A stretch of DNA of 64,000 bases, from contig NZ_CP115913.1 of NCBI RefSeq assembly GCF_027938815.1, positions 5,711,130-5,775,129 on the forward strand, given 5' to 3'. Positions 17,149 to 24,062 of the stretch are shown here, in pieces. Origin of the DNA: Oceanirhabdus sp. W0125-5. Lineage in GTDB: Bacteria; Bacillota; Clostridia; Clostridiales; Clostridiaceae. Within the stretch, counting starts at the first letter, position 1, and each line of letters opens with the position of its first letter. The notes under the pieces were generated by a model. It made no database searches. It was given only the letters and a program-made list of their open reading frames with translations, and was not told the DNA's origin. The position numbers and the translations under genes were made by a program.

Positions 17149-17505
17149 TTATTTTTCTGCTACTTTAACCTCATTAACTTTTTTAACCTCATTTGCCTTG
17201 TTATTAGGTGCAAGACGATGCGCAACTATAGCAAAAACTACTGCTAGTCCACCAAATACTAATAATCCCATATTAGCAGCTCTTACTTCATTCTCAATGT
17301 ATGAATCATATGTCCATAGTATTGTAAAAGCAAAAGTTAATGCTGATAATACAACGAATGTATAACTACCTTTATTAAATCTATTTATTTCTTTTAATTT
17401 TTTATAAAAATATACTATTGCAGAAAATGATACCGCTCCAGCAACAAACCACACTAATTGATGTAAACCTAATAACCATTTTAATAAGCTAACTATTATA
17501 TGCAT
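17149..17505 (-). CDS. rdhB: Reductive dehalogenase membrane anchor RdhB (locus 1)
   Basis: A 118-residue integral membrane protein with three hydrophobic helices (about 12-33, 46-65 and 76-97), beginning MHIIVSLLKWLLGLHQLVW. Size, topology and position right after rdhA match the RdhB/PceB family, which anchors the catalytic subunit on the outer face of the membrane. It is about 80% identical to the second RdhB at 23709-24047 over the first 100 residues by eye, with a longer, lysine-rich tail. It starts 11 bases after rdhA1 stops. Confidence 0.88.
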   Translation of the reverse strand: MHIIVSLLKWLLGLHQLVWFVAGAVSFSAIVYFYKKLKEINRFNKGSYTFVVLSALTFAFTILWTYDSYIENEVRAANMGLLVFGGLAVVFAIVAHRLAPNNKANEVKKVNEVKVAEK

Positions 17506-17516
17506 TTATTTCCCCC

Positions 17517-19061
17517 CTAGCGCTTCTCCCAGAAATCATTTATTGCGTCTTTTAAATATTTTGATTCCATACGTAATTCTGGCTCTACTGGACCACCGTA
17601 TCCAAACCACTCATCCATTGAACGAAGTAATGGTTTAAATGGAGTTAATGTCATTAATTTTGATAAATCATGATGCCATTCATCAATTTTATTGTATGGA
17701 CATACTGAGAAACAAGTTCCACAATCTCCACCATTATAAGCCCAGAATGCATTACATCTTTCAGCATTTACGAACCATTTTTCAACACCTGTACATATTG
17801 ATTTATTAACTTTACCTGTGTCAAATTCCATGCCTTCTTTTAATACTTGCGCTGGCTCATGAGTAATAGCTTTAGAAGGACATGCATCAGCACACTTCAT
17901 ACACACATTACAGAATTCCTTTACACCAAAAGTAATTGGCTTATCAGCATCTAATTCTAAATCAGTGAATATCTTTGATATACGTACACGTGGTCCATAC
18001 TTTTCTGTTACTATCATTCCCATTCTAGCAGCTTCACCTAATCCTGCTTCAATTGCTAGTGGTACAGACAGAGCTGTATCATTTCCACAAGGAGCTGCTT
18101 TATACCCTATCTCACGTAAGAAAGTTGCTATTTTATGGTTTGTTTCAGCCATTTTTGAATAACCATATCCAGCAGATGCTGATGCTATCTGTGACGGAGC
18201 AGTCTTAAATCCATCATAGTCCATCTCATATGCTAAAACGATAACTGATTTTGGTTCAAAGCCTGCCTCTTTCATAAAGTCTGGCTTTACTGTTGTAACA
18301 CCATATGTCTCATATTCCCCAGTAGGAATTGTAGCAGGGTTCATTGGACTATATTCTTTTGATCCATCTGGCATTGTAAATAATTTCACATTTGGAGTTG
18401 CCCACTCTTTATAAACCCATCTCTTTGCTCTTTCATATGGTACAATACCAACTAAATCCGCTCCTAAAAACTTTGAAGCTTTTTTAATATATTGAGATGC
18501 TTCTTTTTTATCTTTAAATTTATACTGTGTTCCACCATGCGCTAGTATGTTATCCACCTTTGAGTTATCCCAAGAATTTAAACTTGGAACAAACACAGGC
18601 ATGTCTTTCATTACTTCACCTGTCTCTGGGTTAATTGGATGTCTTTGAAGATATGCATTACGAGCTCCTGCTGAAGAACCACTATTAAAATGTGCCTCTA
18701 CACTCCATCCTGCTTTATTTAATGCATAATCAATTTGTCTATATCCCAATTCCCCTGCCCTTAAAAGAGGTTTGTGCCCTTCATCTTTAAGTGCAAAATC
18801 CATCATTGATTCCGCTGGATTTTTATAACCATATGTTTTTACAATATGATCATCAGCATATTCTTCTTTATCCCAATAAACACGATAAAAGAATACATTT
18901 TTTTGTTCAAATCCATTAAACTCTTTAGTTATTTCTAGTGGAAATTCATCATGTTCTTTTCCAAGATCTAATGCAAATGCATTCTTTGGTTTGGTTGCAA
19001 GCGCGGCTCCCGTTGCTGCAGTGGTAACTCCAGCAACCTTTAAAAATTCACGACGGTTCAT
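17517..19061 (-). CDS. rdhA: Reductive dehalogenase catalytic subunit RdhA (locus 1)
   Basis: A 514-residue corrinoid/Fe-S respiratory reductase. The N-terminus MNRREFLKVAG is a Tat signal (RRxFLK), probably cleaved after ANAFA-like residues near 30. Two cluster motifs are present: C384-x2-C387-x2-C390-x3-C394-P and C436-x10-C447-x2-C450-x3-C454-P. In the catalytic domain Y301, N327 and R360 are spaced 26 and 33 residues apart, exactly as Tyr246, Asn272 and Arg305 in Sulfurospirillum PceA. The family removes halides from organohalides using cob(I)alamin. The real substrate cannot be read from sequence. It is co-transcribed with tatA1 and rdhB1. Confidence 0.92.
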   Translation of the reverse strand: MNRREFLKVAGVTTAATGAALATKPKNAFALDLGKEHDEFPLEITKEFNGFEQKNVFFYRVYWDKEEYADDHIVKTYGYKNPAESMMDFALKDEGHKPLLRAGELGYRQIDYALNKAGWSVEAHFNSGSSAGARNAYLQRHPINPETGEVMKDMPVFVPSLNSWDNSKVDNILAHGGTQYKFKDKKEASQYIKKASKFLGADLVGIVPYERAKRWVYKEWATPNVKLFTMPDGSKEYSPMNPATIPTGEYETYGVTTVKPDFMKEAGFEPKSVIVLAYEMDYDGFKTAPSQIASASAGYGYSKMAETNHKIATFLREIGYKAAPCGNDTALSVPLAIEAGLGEAARMGMIVTEKYGPRVRISKIFTDLELDADKPITFGVKEFCNVCMKCADACPSKAITHEPAQVLKEGMEFDTGKVNKSICTGVEKWFVNAERCNAFWAYNGGDCGTCFSVCPYNKIDEWHHDLSKLMTLTPFKPLLRSMDEWFGYGGPVEPELRMESKYLKDAINDFWEKR

Positions 19062-19087
19062 ATATGTTCCTCCTTAGCTTTATTTAC

Positions 19088-19264
19088 TTATTTTTCTTCA
19101 ATAGCTTCTTTTATTCCATTTTCAACATCTTTTGATGATTTTTTAAACTCACGTACTGTATCACCAAAAGCCTTTCCAATTTCAGGTAGCTTTTTAGGAC
19201 CAAAAATTAAAAATCCAACAACTAAAATAATAAGTAATTCTGTACCACCTAATCTTCCAAACAT
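19088..19264 (-). CDS. tatA: Twin-arginine translocase subunit TatA (copy 1)
   Basis: A 58-residue TatA protein. The sequence begins MFGRLGGTELLIILVVGFL (short membrane helix), then FGPKKLPEIGKAFGDTVREFKK (the FGPKKLPE hinge and amphipathic helix) and a charged tail. TatA forms the pore for folded Tat substrates; the adjacent rdhA1 carries a twin-arginine signal. It ends 26 bases before rdhA1 with GAGGAG upstream of its own start. It is one of three tatA genes in the island, next to a single tatC and no recognisable tatB. Confidence 0.92.
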   Translation of the reverse strand: MFGRLGGTELLIILVVGFLIFGPKKLPEIGKAFGDTVREFKKSSKDVENGIKEAIEEK

Positions 19265-19276
19265 GCTCTCTCCTCC

Positions 19277-19347
19277 TTAATGATCTAATATCCCTGCATT
19301 TTGTAGTTACGTTAAAATAAAATTAACTTACGATATTTATTAATTGT
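19277..19347 (-). pseudogene. Deletion scar: remnants of rdhC and of the 38-residue small gene
   Basis: Read leftward, 19312-19347 encodes T-INKYRKLILF-stop, matching INKYRKWILLY inside the intact RdhC (about residues 220-230). Immediately after, 19277-19306 encodes LQNAGILDH-stop, matching the end (LQNAGILEY-stop) of the small protein encoded at 22189-22305. In the intact operon these lie in the same order, ahead of tatA. Locus 1 therefore once had rdhC and the small gene before tatA1, and lost most of both. Confidence 0.7.
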
Positions 19348-19355
19348 TTCACCAT

Positions 19356-19489
19356 CTATAGAGAATCCATAGTTAAACTTTATTTATACATACACCTTAG
19401 AAAAAGCTATATGATTATTGCCCAAAATCGCAGAGCTTCACTGAGTTTTGGGTGTGTATAAATTTAGTTTTAACTTAGATTCTCTATAG
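19356..19489. repeat. 134-bp near-palindromic element
   Basis: The ends are CTATAGAGAATC and GATTCTCTATAG, and the similarity of the two arms continues for about 40 bp (ending CACACC/GGTGTG-like) with a few gaps. An inner CCCAAAA (19421-19427)/TTTTGGG (19446-19452) stem closes the tip. It looks like a small inverted-repeat insertion (MITE-like) or a strong hairpin in the leader of tatA1-rdhA1. It lies right next to the rdhC deletion scar and has no coding capacity. Confidence 0.6.
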
Positions 19490-19626
19490 AAAATCTACTT
19501 AATTATTTTCTTAAACGCCTCTAACTGTTCCCATATTTTGTGAAATAATTAACTTTTTTGATCAATATTTTACTGTATTAACTTTTAATAATACAGCAGA
19601 ACATCGTCGAATTTCGCGAAATAATA

Positions 19627-19690
19627 TGCAATTTTGTAATGATTTTAAATGTTATAATTGCAGCGCATAAGTTTTTTTACTAAAGTCAAA
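19627..19690 (-). promoter_or_regulatory. Degenerate duplicate of the tatA1-rdhA1 promoter
   Basis: This segment repeats the intact promoter just upstream (compare ATTATAACATTTAAAATCATTACAAAAT with the similar stretch at 19709-19738, both read leftward). It keeps a TAAAAT -10 and a damaged operator (GACTTTAGTA), but the -35 position reads TATGCG instead of TTGTTT. It looks like a tandem duplication that has lost function. Confidence 0.5.
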
Positions 19691-19722
19691 ATAACATTAA
19701 ACTTATACTATTTTGTAATATG

Positions 19723-19813
19723 ATTTTATATGTTATAATTTCTACAAACAAGATTCCTTTACTATAGTCAAATCAATTTTACTATAGTCAAATTTCTTTA
19801 ATATATATATACG
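19723..19813. promoter_or_regulatory. Divergent operator-promoter between tatA1-rdhA1 and xre1
   Basis: Two operator copies, TTTACTATAGTCAAAT, lie at 19758-19773 and 19778-19793, 20 bp apart. Leftward, the operator core (19760-19769) is followed after 8 bp by TTGTTT (19746-19751), a 17-bp spacer and TAAAAT (19723-19728), giving a ~460-base leader before tatA1. Rightward, TAGTCA (19785-19790) of the outer operator could be the -35 for xre1 with TATACG 17 bp later. Placement predicts activation leftward and repression rightward. Confidence 0.65.
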
Positions 19814-19886
19814 AAATAGTACAATACCCTTAACATTATACGAATTTATACTTTTCCAACTGACCATGTTCCATAAGGAGGTAAAA

Positions 19887-20786
19887 ATGCACGAATCAAA
19901 TTATTATCTAAAAGTTGGTCAAACCATTAAAGAATTACGTGAAAAACAAAATATGACCAAAACTGAACTTGCATCTGGGATTTGCTCTGTTTCTTACATT
20001 ACTCGTATAGAAAATGGAGAACGCTGCCCTACTTCTGTTATATTAAGACAACTAACAACTAAATTAGGTATTTCAAATGAATATTTATTTAGATCAATTG
20101 AGTCTGATTCAGCCATGCATGTACATGAACTTTTAGAAGAATTATTACTGCGCATTGAAAGACACGATTTTAAAAGTATTTATGATTTAGTAACTAAAGA
20201 AGAAAAAGACCTTTATATAGAATCAATTCATGATATGCAACTATTCAAGTTATTTAAATGTATGAGTAATACAATCTTAAGTGAAGATTATAAATCAGGG
20301 CTAAATGAACTAAAAACCATATTAGATATTACTTATAATAAAGGTAATAATACTACTGGTACTGAATTTTCAATAATGTTTATGTGTGGATATTTTCTTT
20401 TACTGGATAATCAAAAAGAAAAAGCATATACTTACTTAAAAAGTATAAGAAAATACTCGGATAATATTAAATTTCTCTCTACTCGTGCAATTATTCCAAG
20501 ATATTATGTATTTTTAATTTTAGCCTGTCTTGATACCTCAAATATAGAAGAATGCTTTGAATATGTTAATTATTCAATTGATTACTGTAAAAGATATAAC
20601 AAGCTTACTATTTTAAGAGAATTATATTTTTTAAAAGGTGAGATATACTATCGCCTGAACAATAAAGATGAATTTAAGAATTGGTATGATAAAGCATTAA
20701 TCATGCATGAATTAATTAAACTTTCCGATGATGATTATTTTGAAACCTTAATAAATATTAGATTGAAACAACTAAAACTTATTTAA
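19887..20786 (+). CDS. XRE-family regulator with TPR-like C-terminal domain (locus 1)
   Basis: A 299-residue regulator. Residues about 10-65 are a helix-turn-helix of the XRE type (VGQTIKELREKQNMTKTELASGICSVSYITRIENGERCPTSVILRQL). The remaining ~230 residues are helical, with TPR-like repeats (SEDYKSGLNELKTILDI, EKAYTYLKSIRKYSD, NKDEFKNWYDKALIMHEL). This is the Rgg/PlcR-like (RRNPP-type) layout, whose members often respond to short peptides. I start at 19887, preceded by AAGGAGG; an earlier ATG has no such site. A paralogue lies at 26131. It is divergent from tatA1-rdhA1 and probably controls it. Confidence 0.85.
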   Translation: MHESNYYLKVGQTIKELREKQNMTKTELASGICSVSYITRIENGERCPTSVILRQLTTKLGISNEYLFRSIESDSAMHVHELLEELLLRIERHDFKSIYDLVTKEEKDLYIESIHDMQLFKLFKCMSNTILSEDYKSGLNELKTILDITYNKGNNTTGTEFSIMFMCGYFLLLDNQKEKAYTYLKSIRKYSDNIKFLSTRAIIPRYYVFLILACLDTSNIEECFEYVNYSIDYCKRYNKLTILRELYFLKGEIYYRLNNKDEFKNWYDKALIMHELIKLSDDDYFETLINIRLKQLKLI

Positions 20787-20797
20787 CTTCAATAAAA

Positions 20798-21071
20798 AAA
20801 GCACGGATCACCGTGCGATAAAAACAAATGTATAATTGATAATGTATAATGTATAATGATGGATGTTTCTGAACTCTCAGAAACTATAATTTACTATTCT
20901 TTAAGAGAGAAACAATTTACTCATTTTATCCTAAGATAAAATATTGTGATTCAAGTTCAATGTTTGATTTAAATTAAACGAGTAAAGTTAATTTGTCCAA
21001 GGAACAATATAATTAAGATTTCTCGAAGAGAAATGTCCATCATTCTCCATTATACATTCTCCATTAGGTTT
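20798..21071. repeat. Multi-hairpin repeat element, copy 3
   Basis: Third copy of the element. First hairpin GCACGG-ATCA-CCGTGC (20801-20816), then ATGTATAATTGATAATG-type inverted termini matching CATTCTCCATTATACATTCTCCATT at the right. Inner stems are GTTTCTG/CAGAAAC, TTTACTC/GAGTAAA enclosing ATTTTATC/GATAAAAT and GTTTGATTT/AAATTAAAC, the conserved TTGTCCAAGGAACAATATAA stretch, and ATTTCTC-GAA-GAGAAAT. It fills the space between the convergent xre1 and rdhT genes; its right end abuts the rdhT stop. Confidence 0.75.
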
Positions 21072-21965
21072 CTATAGGTTTGTGTTTTCCTTTAGCAGAA
21101 AAAGAACAACTTTTTGATACAATTTTTGATTCAGCTCTTCCTCATCAAAATTCGAGTACCTTTCTTTTTCTTCTTTACTGAATGAAATGTTTTCTTCTTG
21201 TGCTATCTTTTCTATAATAGCCTTTTCCGTTAAATAAGTTTCTGCTTCTAATTTACATTGTTCAATTAATTCTTCTTCAGTCTTTTTTGTGTATGATAAG
21301 TATATTTGTAAGTTAGTATTTTTCTCTTCTAGTTGTTTTTTAAAGTCTTCTAAAATTTCATTTTTAAGAGACTCTACTTCTTCATCAGTTAACTGAACCT
21401 CTGAAGTTTCTATAATTTTTCTCATTATTTCATTAATAGTCTTTGCACTTTCTGCCATCATTTTTTGATAATATATATTGTCTTTAGCATATGCTTTTAA
21501 TTCATCTATTGTGTTTATACCTTCAATTTTAAAACTTCTAACTACATCATCTGTTAATTCAGGAATAATTCGTTCCATAACTGATAATATTCTTATCTTA
21601 AAATGAACTTCCTCACCTCTAAGATACCTTATTGAAGTATCCTTTGGCATTATAACATCGATTTCAATGATATCATTTTTACTCTTTCCTACTATGCTAT
21701 CTTCAAATTCCTTCATTAAGAATCCTTCACCAATTTTTGAATGATAATTTTTAGCGCTTAACTTAGAAACATGTTCCCCTTCATAATATCCATCATAATC
21801 TATTGCAATATAGTCTCCCTTTTCAACAATACCTTTTTTATCAACATCGATTTTATAACGTTCTCTAATTTTTAGACAATAATCATTGATTTCATAATCT
21901 TTAACAATTACTTCAGGTCGCTTAAAATCAAACCCTTTATATTCACCTAGTTTAACGTTCATCAT
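21072..21965 (-). CDS. rdhT: Trigger-factor-like chaperone RdhT
   Basis: A 297-residue protein resembling the middle and C-terminal parts of trigger factor. Residues about 45-135 form the FKBP-type peptidyl-prolyl isomerase domain (KGDYIAIDYDGYYEG, KIGEGFLMKEFEDSIVGK, RYLRGEEVHFKIRI). The rest is the helical chaperone domain. The N-terminal ribosome-binding domain with its GFRKGK-like signature is missing. This matches PceT/RdhT proteins, which bind the Tat signal of RdhA and hold it back until cofactors are inserted. It is the last gene of the rdhC-small gene-tatA2-rdhT operon. Confidence 0.85.
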   Translation of the reverse strand: MMNVKLGEYKGFDFKRPEVIVKDYEINDYCLKIRERYKIDVDKKGIVEKGDYIAIDYDGYYEGEHVSKLSAKNYHSKIGEGFLMKEFEDSIVGKSKNDIIEIDVIMPKDTSIRYLRGEEVHFKIRILSVMERIIPELTDDVVRSFKIEGINTIDELKAYAKDNIYYQKMMAESAKTINEIMRKIIETSEVQLTDEEVESLKNEILEDFKKQLEEKNTNLQIYLSYTKKTEEELIEQCKLEAETYLTEKAIIEKIAQEENISFSKEEKERYSNFDEEELNQKLYQKVVLFLLKENTNL

Positions 21966-21990
21966 ATCACCTTTTCTAATCTTTATTTTG

Positions 21991-22170
21991 CTATTTGTCC
22001 TTAGTTTTTTTACTTTCTTCTATCTTTACATCATCTTCTGCTGATTTTTTAAACTCACGAATTGTCTCTCCAAAAGATTTTCCAATCTCAGGCAACTTTT
22101 TAGTACCAAAGATTAGGAATCCAACAATTAATATGATTAATAATTCCGTACCGCCTAATCTACCAAACAT
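21991..22170 (-). CDS. tatA: Twin-arginine translocase subunit TatA (copy 2)
   Basis: A 59-residue TatA protein (MFGRLGGTELLIILIVGFL, then FGTKKLPEIGKSFGETIREF, with T replacing the usual P in FGPKK). The C-terminal tail is lysine- and glutamate-rich. It lies between the 38-residue small gene and rdhT in the rdhC operon; GGAGG precedes the start. It is nearly identical in its first 45 residues to the tatA copies at 19088 and 25649. Confidence 0.92.
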   Translation of the reverse strand: MFGRLGGTELLIILIVGFLIFGTKKLPEIGKSFGETIREFKKSAEDDVKIEESKKTKDK

Positions 22171-22188
22171 GACTCAACCTCCTTAATC

Positions 22189-22305
22189 TTAATATTCTAA
22201 TATTCCTGCGTTCTGAAGTATTAAAATACCCTGAAATACCATTACTAATAAGATAATAAAACTTAATACTAATTCTTTAGTTGTTATTTTTTTATCTTTT
22301 CCCAT
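22189..22305 (-). CDS. 38-residue membrane peptide between rdhC and tatA2
   Basis: A small gene too short for routine prediction. It starts MGKDKKITTKELVL (basic), continues with a hydrophobic helix (SFIILLVMVFQGILIL) and ends QNAGILEY. Its start overlaps the end of rdhC by 22 bases, implying translational coupling. The C-terminal nine residues also survive as a remnant before tatA1 (LQNAGILDH), which argues that the frame is real. Possible roles are a small membrane subunit of the RdhC/Tat assembly or a pheromone precursor for the XRE-TPR regulators; neither is shown. Confidence 0.65.
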   Translation of the reverse strand: MGKDKKITTKELVLSFIILLVMVFQGILILQNAGILEY

Positions 22306-23501
22306 AATTTAACTCCTTTGTTCCTTATTTTTACGATTAATTTAAAAGATAAACCTATTGGACAAAAATAAGTACAATAAAAACGACTTTGGAATAAACT
22401 TATAAAAATTAGTATTGGTAAGCTCATCCACATAATCGGTAAAGCTGTTAAATTAAATATTGCACCAAATGGATCATAAGCTAATGTTTGAATTTCATTT
22501 GTATAAAATACAATCATTAAAGCCATATAAGCTAATGTAGGTGGTATTAATGTGAATATTTTTACTAACTTTGAATTTAACTTAATTGGTTTTAGTCCAC
22601 CAAATTTATTAATAGATTCTTGCATTGCTCCAAATGGACATATCCATGAGCAATATAAGTTCCTACCTGTGACTAGAATCAGAATGATTGTCCCAAAAAT
22701 TAATAAATACCATGATATATTATTAATAGCTGGCCAATCTCCACTTAAGAAAGAAAAAATTGTACCAAAAGTAACAAACTTGTTTAAGTAAAAACCAAGA
22801 ACTACTGCTGAATATAGCAATATCCATTTACGATATTTGTTAATTGACTTTATATAAACACTAAGAGTTGCAATCACAAAAATTAATATTAAAGCCAGTT
22901 CATTTAAACCAATTGAAAATTTATAAAATGGATTTATAACATTTTCATTGAAATAGTTTTTTCCAATAACTGTTGTAGCATCATTGACAGCCTTCGTTAT
23001 AGCCGCTGATGATATTGTTGCACCACCCACAGCATCAACCTTATTCTTTGTTTTAATTCCCTCACTACTTCCAGCATATCCTTCTGCGTTATCTAAATAA
23101 ACAGGTTCAGAAACAGCCATTCCCTTGAACCTCTCGTTAAATTTAATAGATTGTAATTTTTCAAAAAAAGCTGGTGTTTCCCCTTGTTTAATTATTTCAA
23201 CCTGATGTATTTTACCTGTATCATTGATCATAGTCATTACTTCAATAGTTGACTGATATCCTACCGATTCTGTAAAAGCTACAAAATAAAATTCATTAGG
23301 ATCATTTTCTGTATATGCTTTAAAAATCAGAGGTGAATTATTTATTTGTTCAGTTTTATAAATATTTAAATTTGCTTCATAGATTTTTGATGCATAGTTC
23401 TCAGATTCACCACTGAAAAACATAGAATAAGCACCATAAATCAATAAAGAAATCGCTAAAAATGCTAAGTATACTTCTCGAATAGACCATTTCTTCTTCA
23501 T
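22284..23501 (-). CDS. rdhC: RdhC, membrane FMN-binding protein (NosR/PceC-like)
   Basis: A 405-residue membrane protein. One N-terminal helix (about 11-29) precedes an exported FMN-binding domain (about 40-180) with the flavinylation motif DAVGGATISS (Thr162). About five further helices follow, and two CxxxCP motifs lie on the cytoplasmic side (C284-C288 in CSWICPFG and C376-C380 in CTYFCPIG). The layout equals PceC/NosR, proposed to pass electrons from menaquinol to RdhA. GGAGG lies five bases before the ATG at 23501, so the upstream GTG is rejected. First gene of the operon, after a conserved promoter. Confidence 0.9.
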   Translation of the reverse strand: MKKKWSIREVYLAFLAISLLIYGAYSMFFSGESENYASKIYEANLNIYKTEQINNSPLIFKAYTENDPNEFYFVAFTESVGYQSTIEVMTMINDTGKIHQVEIIKQGETPAFFEKLQSIKFNERFKGMAVSEPVYLDNAEGYAGSSEGIKTKNKVDAVGGATISSAAITKAVNDATTVIGKNYFNENVINPFYKFSIGLNELALILIFVIATLSVYIKSINKYRKWILLYSAVVLGFYLNKFVTFGTIFSFLSGDWPAINNISWYLLIFGTIILILVTGRNLYCSWICPFGAMQESINKFGGLKPIKLNSKLVKIFTLIPPTLAYMALMIVFYTNEIQTLAYDPFGAIFNLTALPIMWMSLPILIFISLFQSRFYCTYFCPIGLSFKLIVKIRNKGVKLWEKIKK

Positions 23502-23559
23502 AGCTACCTCCACTTAGTAATGTAAATTTATTTGTTAAAAAATTAATTAACTACTTTTA

Positions 23560-23625
23560 ATTTTAGTTATTAATTGCTTTTTTACAATCATTTTTGACTA
23601 TTGTCATACCAATTCACTAAAGTTA
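23560..23625 (-). promoter_or_regulatory. Promoter and operator of the rdhC operon
   Basis: Leftward: operator core GACAATAGTC (23596-23605), 8-bp gap, TTGTAA (23582-23587), 16-bp spacer, TAAAAT (23560-23565). A weaker ACTAAAGT site is centred about 20 bp further upstream (23616-23623). About 75 bp from the operator through the leader closely match the promoter before tatA3. Confidence 0.7.
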
Positions 23626-23637
23626 CTGAAGAATAAT

Positions 23638-23666
23638 AAAATCCCATACTTTAAAGCATGGGATTT
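23638..23666 (-). terminator. Terminator after rdhB2
   Basis: Hairpin AAATCCCAT / ATGGGATTT (23639-23647 with 23658-23666), followed leftward by T's, between the end of rdhB2 and the rdhC promoter. It separates the rdhA2 transcript from the rdhC transcript. Confidence 0.75.
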
Positions 23667-23708
23667 ACAACATGATAAGCTAAATATATCAAGTTTTTTA
23701 TAGGCTTT

Positions 23709-24047
23709 CTATTTTTGATTTGACGTAAATTTACTCAAATTCTTTTTAGGTGCTAAACGATGTGCAATTACAGCAAAAACTACTGCTAATCCACCAAAAA
23801 CTAATATCCCCATATTAGCTGCTCTAACTTCATTCTCTAAATATGAATCATATGTCCATAATATTGTAAAGGCAACTGTTAAAGCTGATAATACAACAAA
23901 TGTATAACTTCCTTTGCTAAACCTACCAACCTCTTTTAATTTCTTATAAAAATATGTTATAGCAGCGAATGATACCGCCCCAGCAACAAACCATGCTAAT
24001 TGATGTAAACCTAATACCCATTTAAATAAGCTAACTATTGTGTGCAT
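23709..24047 (-). CDS. rdhB: Reductive dehalogenase membrane anchor RdhB (locus 2)
   Basis: A 112-residue protein with three membrane helices, beginning MHTIVSLFKWVLGLHQLAW, closely similar to the RdhB of locus 1 (LRAANMG and AHRLAP regions identical or nearly so). The RdhB family anchors RdhA at the membrane and may contact the quinone pool. It lies 15 bases after rdhA2 and is followed by a terminator. Confidence 0.88.
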   Translation of the reverse strand: MHTIVSLFKWVLGLHQLAWFVAGAVSFAAITYFYKKLKEVGRFSKGSYTFVVLSALTVAFTILWTYDSYLENEVRAANMGILVFGGLAVVFAVIAHRLAPKKNLSKFTSNQK

Positions 24048-24062
24048 AAATGTATCCCCCTT

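Noticed and set aside
17517..19061. Epoxyqueuosine reductase (QueG) instead of RdhA
   Set aside because: QueG lacks a Tat signal and a membrane anchor partner. Both are present here, together with rdhB, rdhC and rdhT genes, despite the shared Fe-S/corrinoid fold.
23594..23606. Treating the TTGAC-N3-GTCA sites as FNR or CprK boxes
   Set aside because: The invariant bases differ from both TTGAT-N4-ATCAA and TTAAT-N4-ATTAA, several sites have an exact GAC/GTC core, and no CRP/FNR-family gene is in the window.
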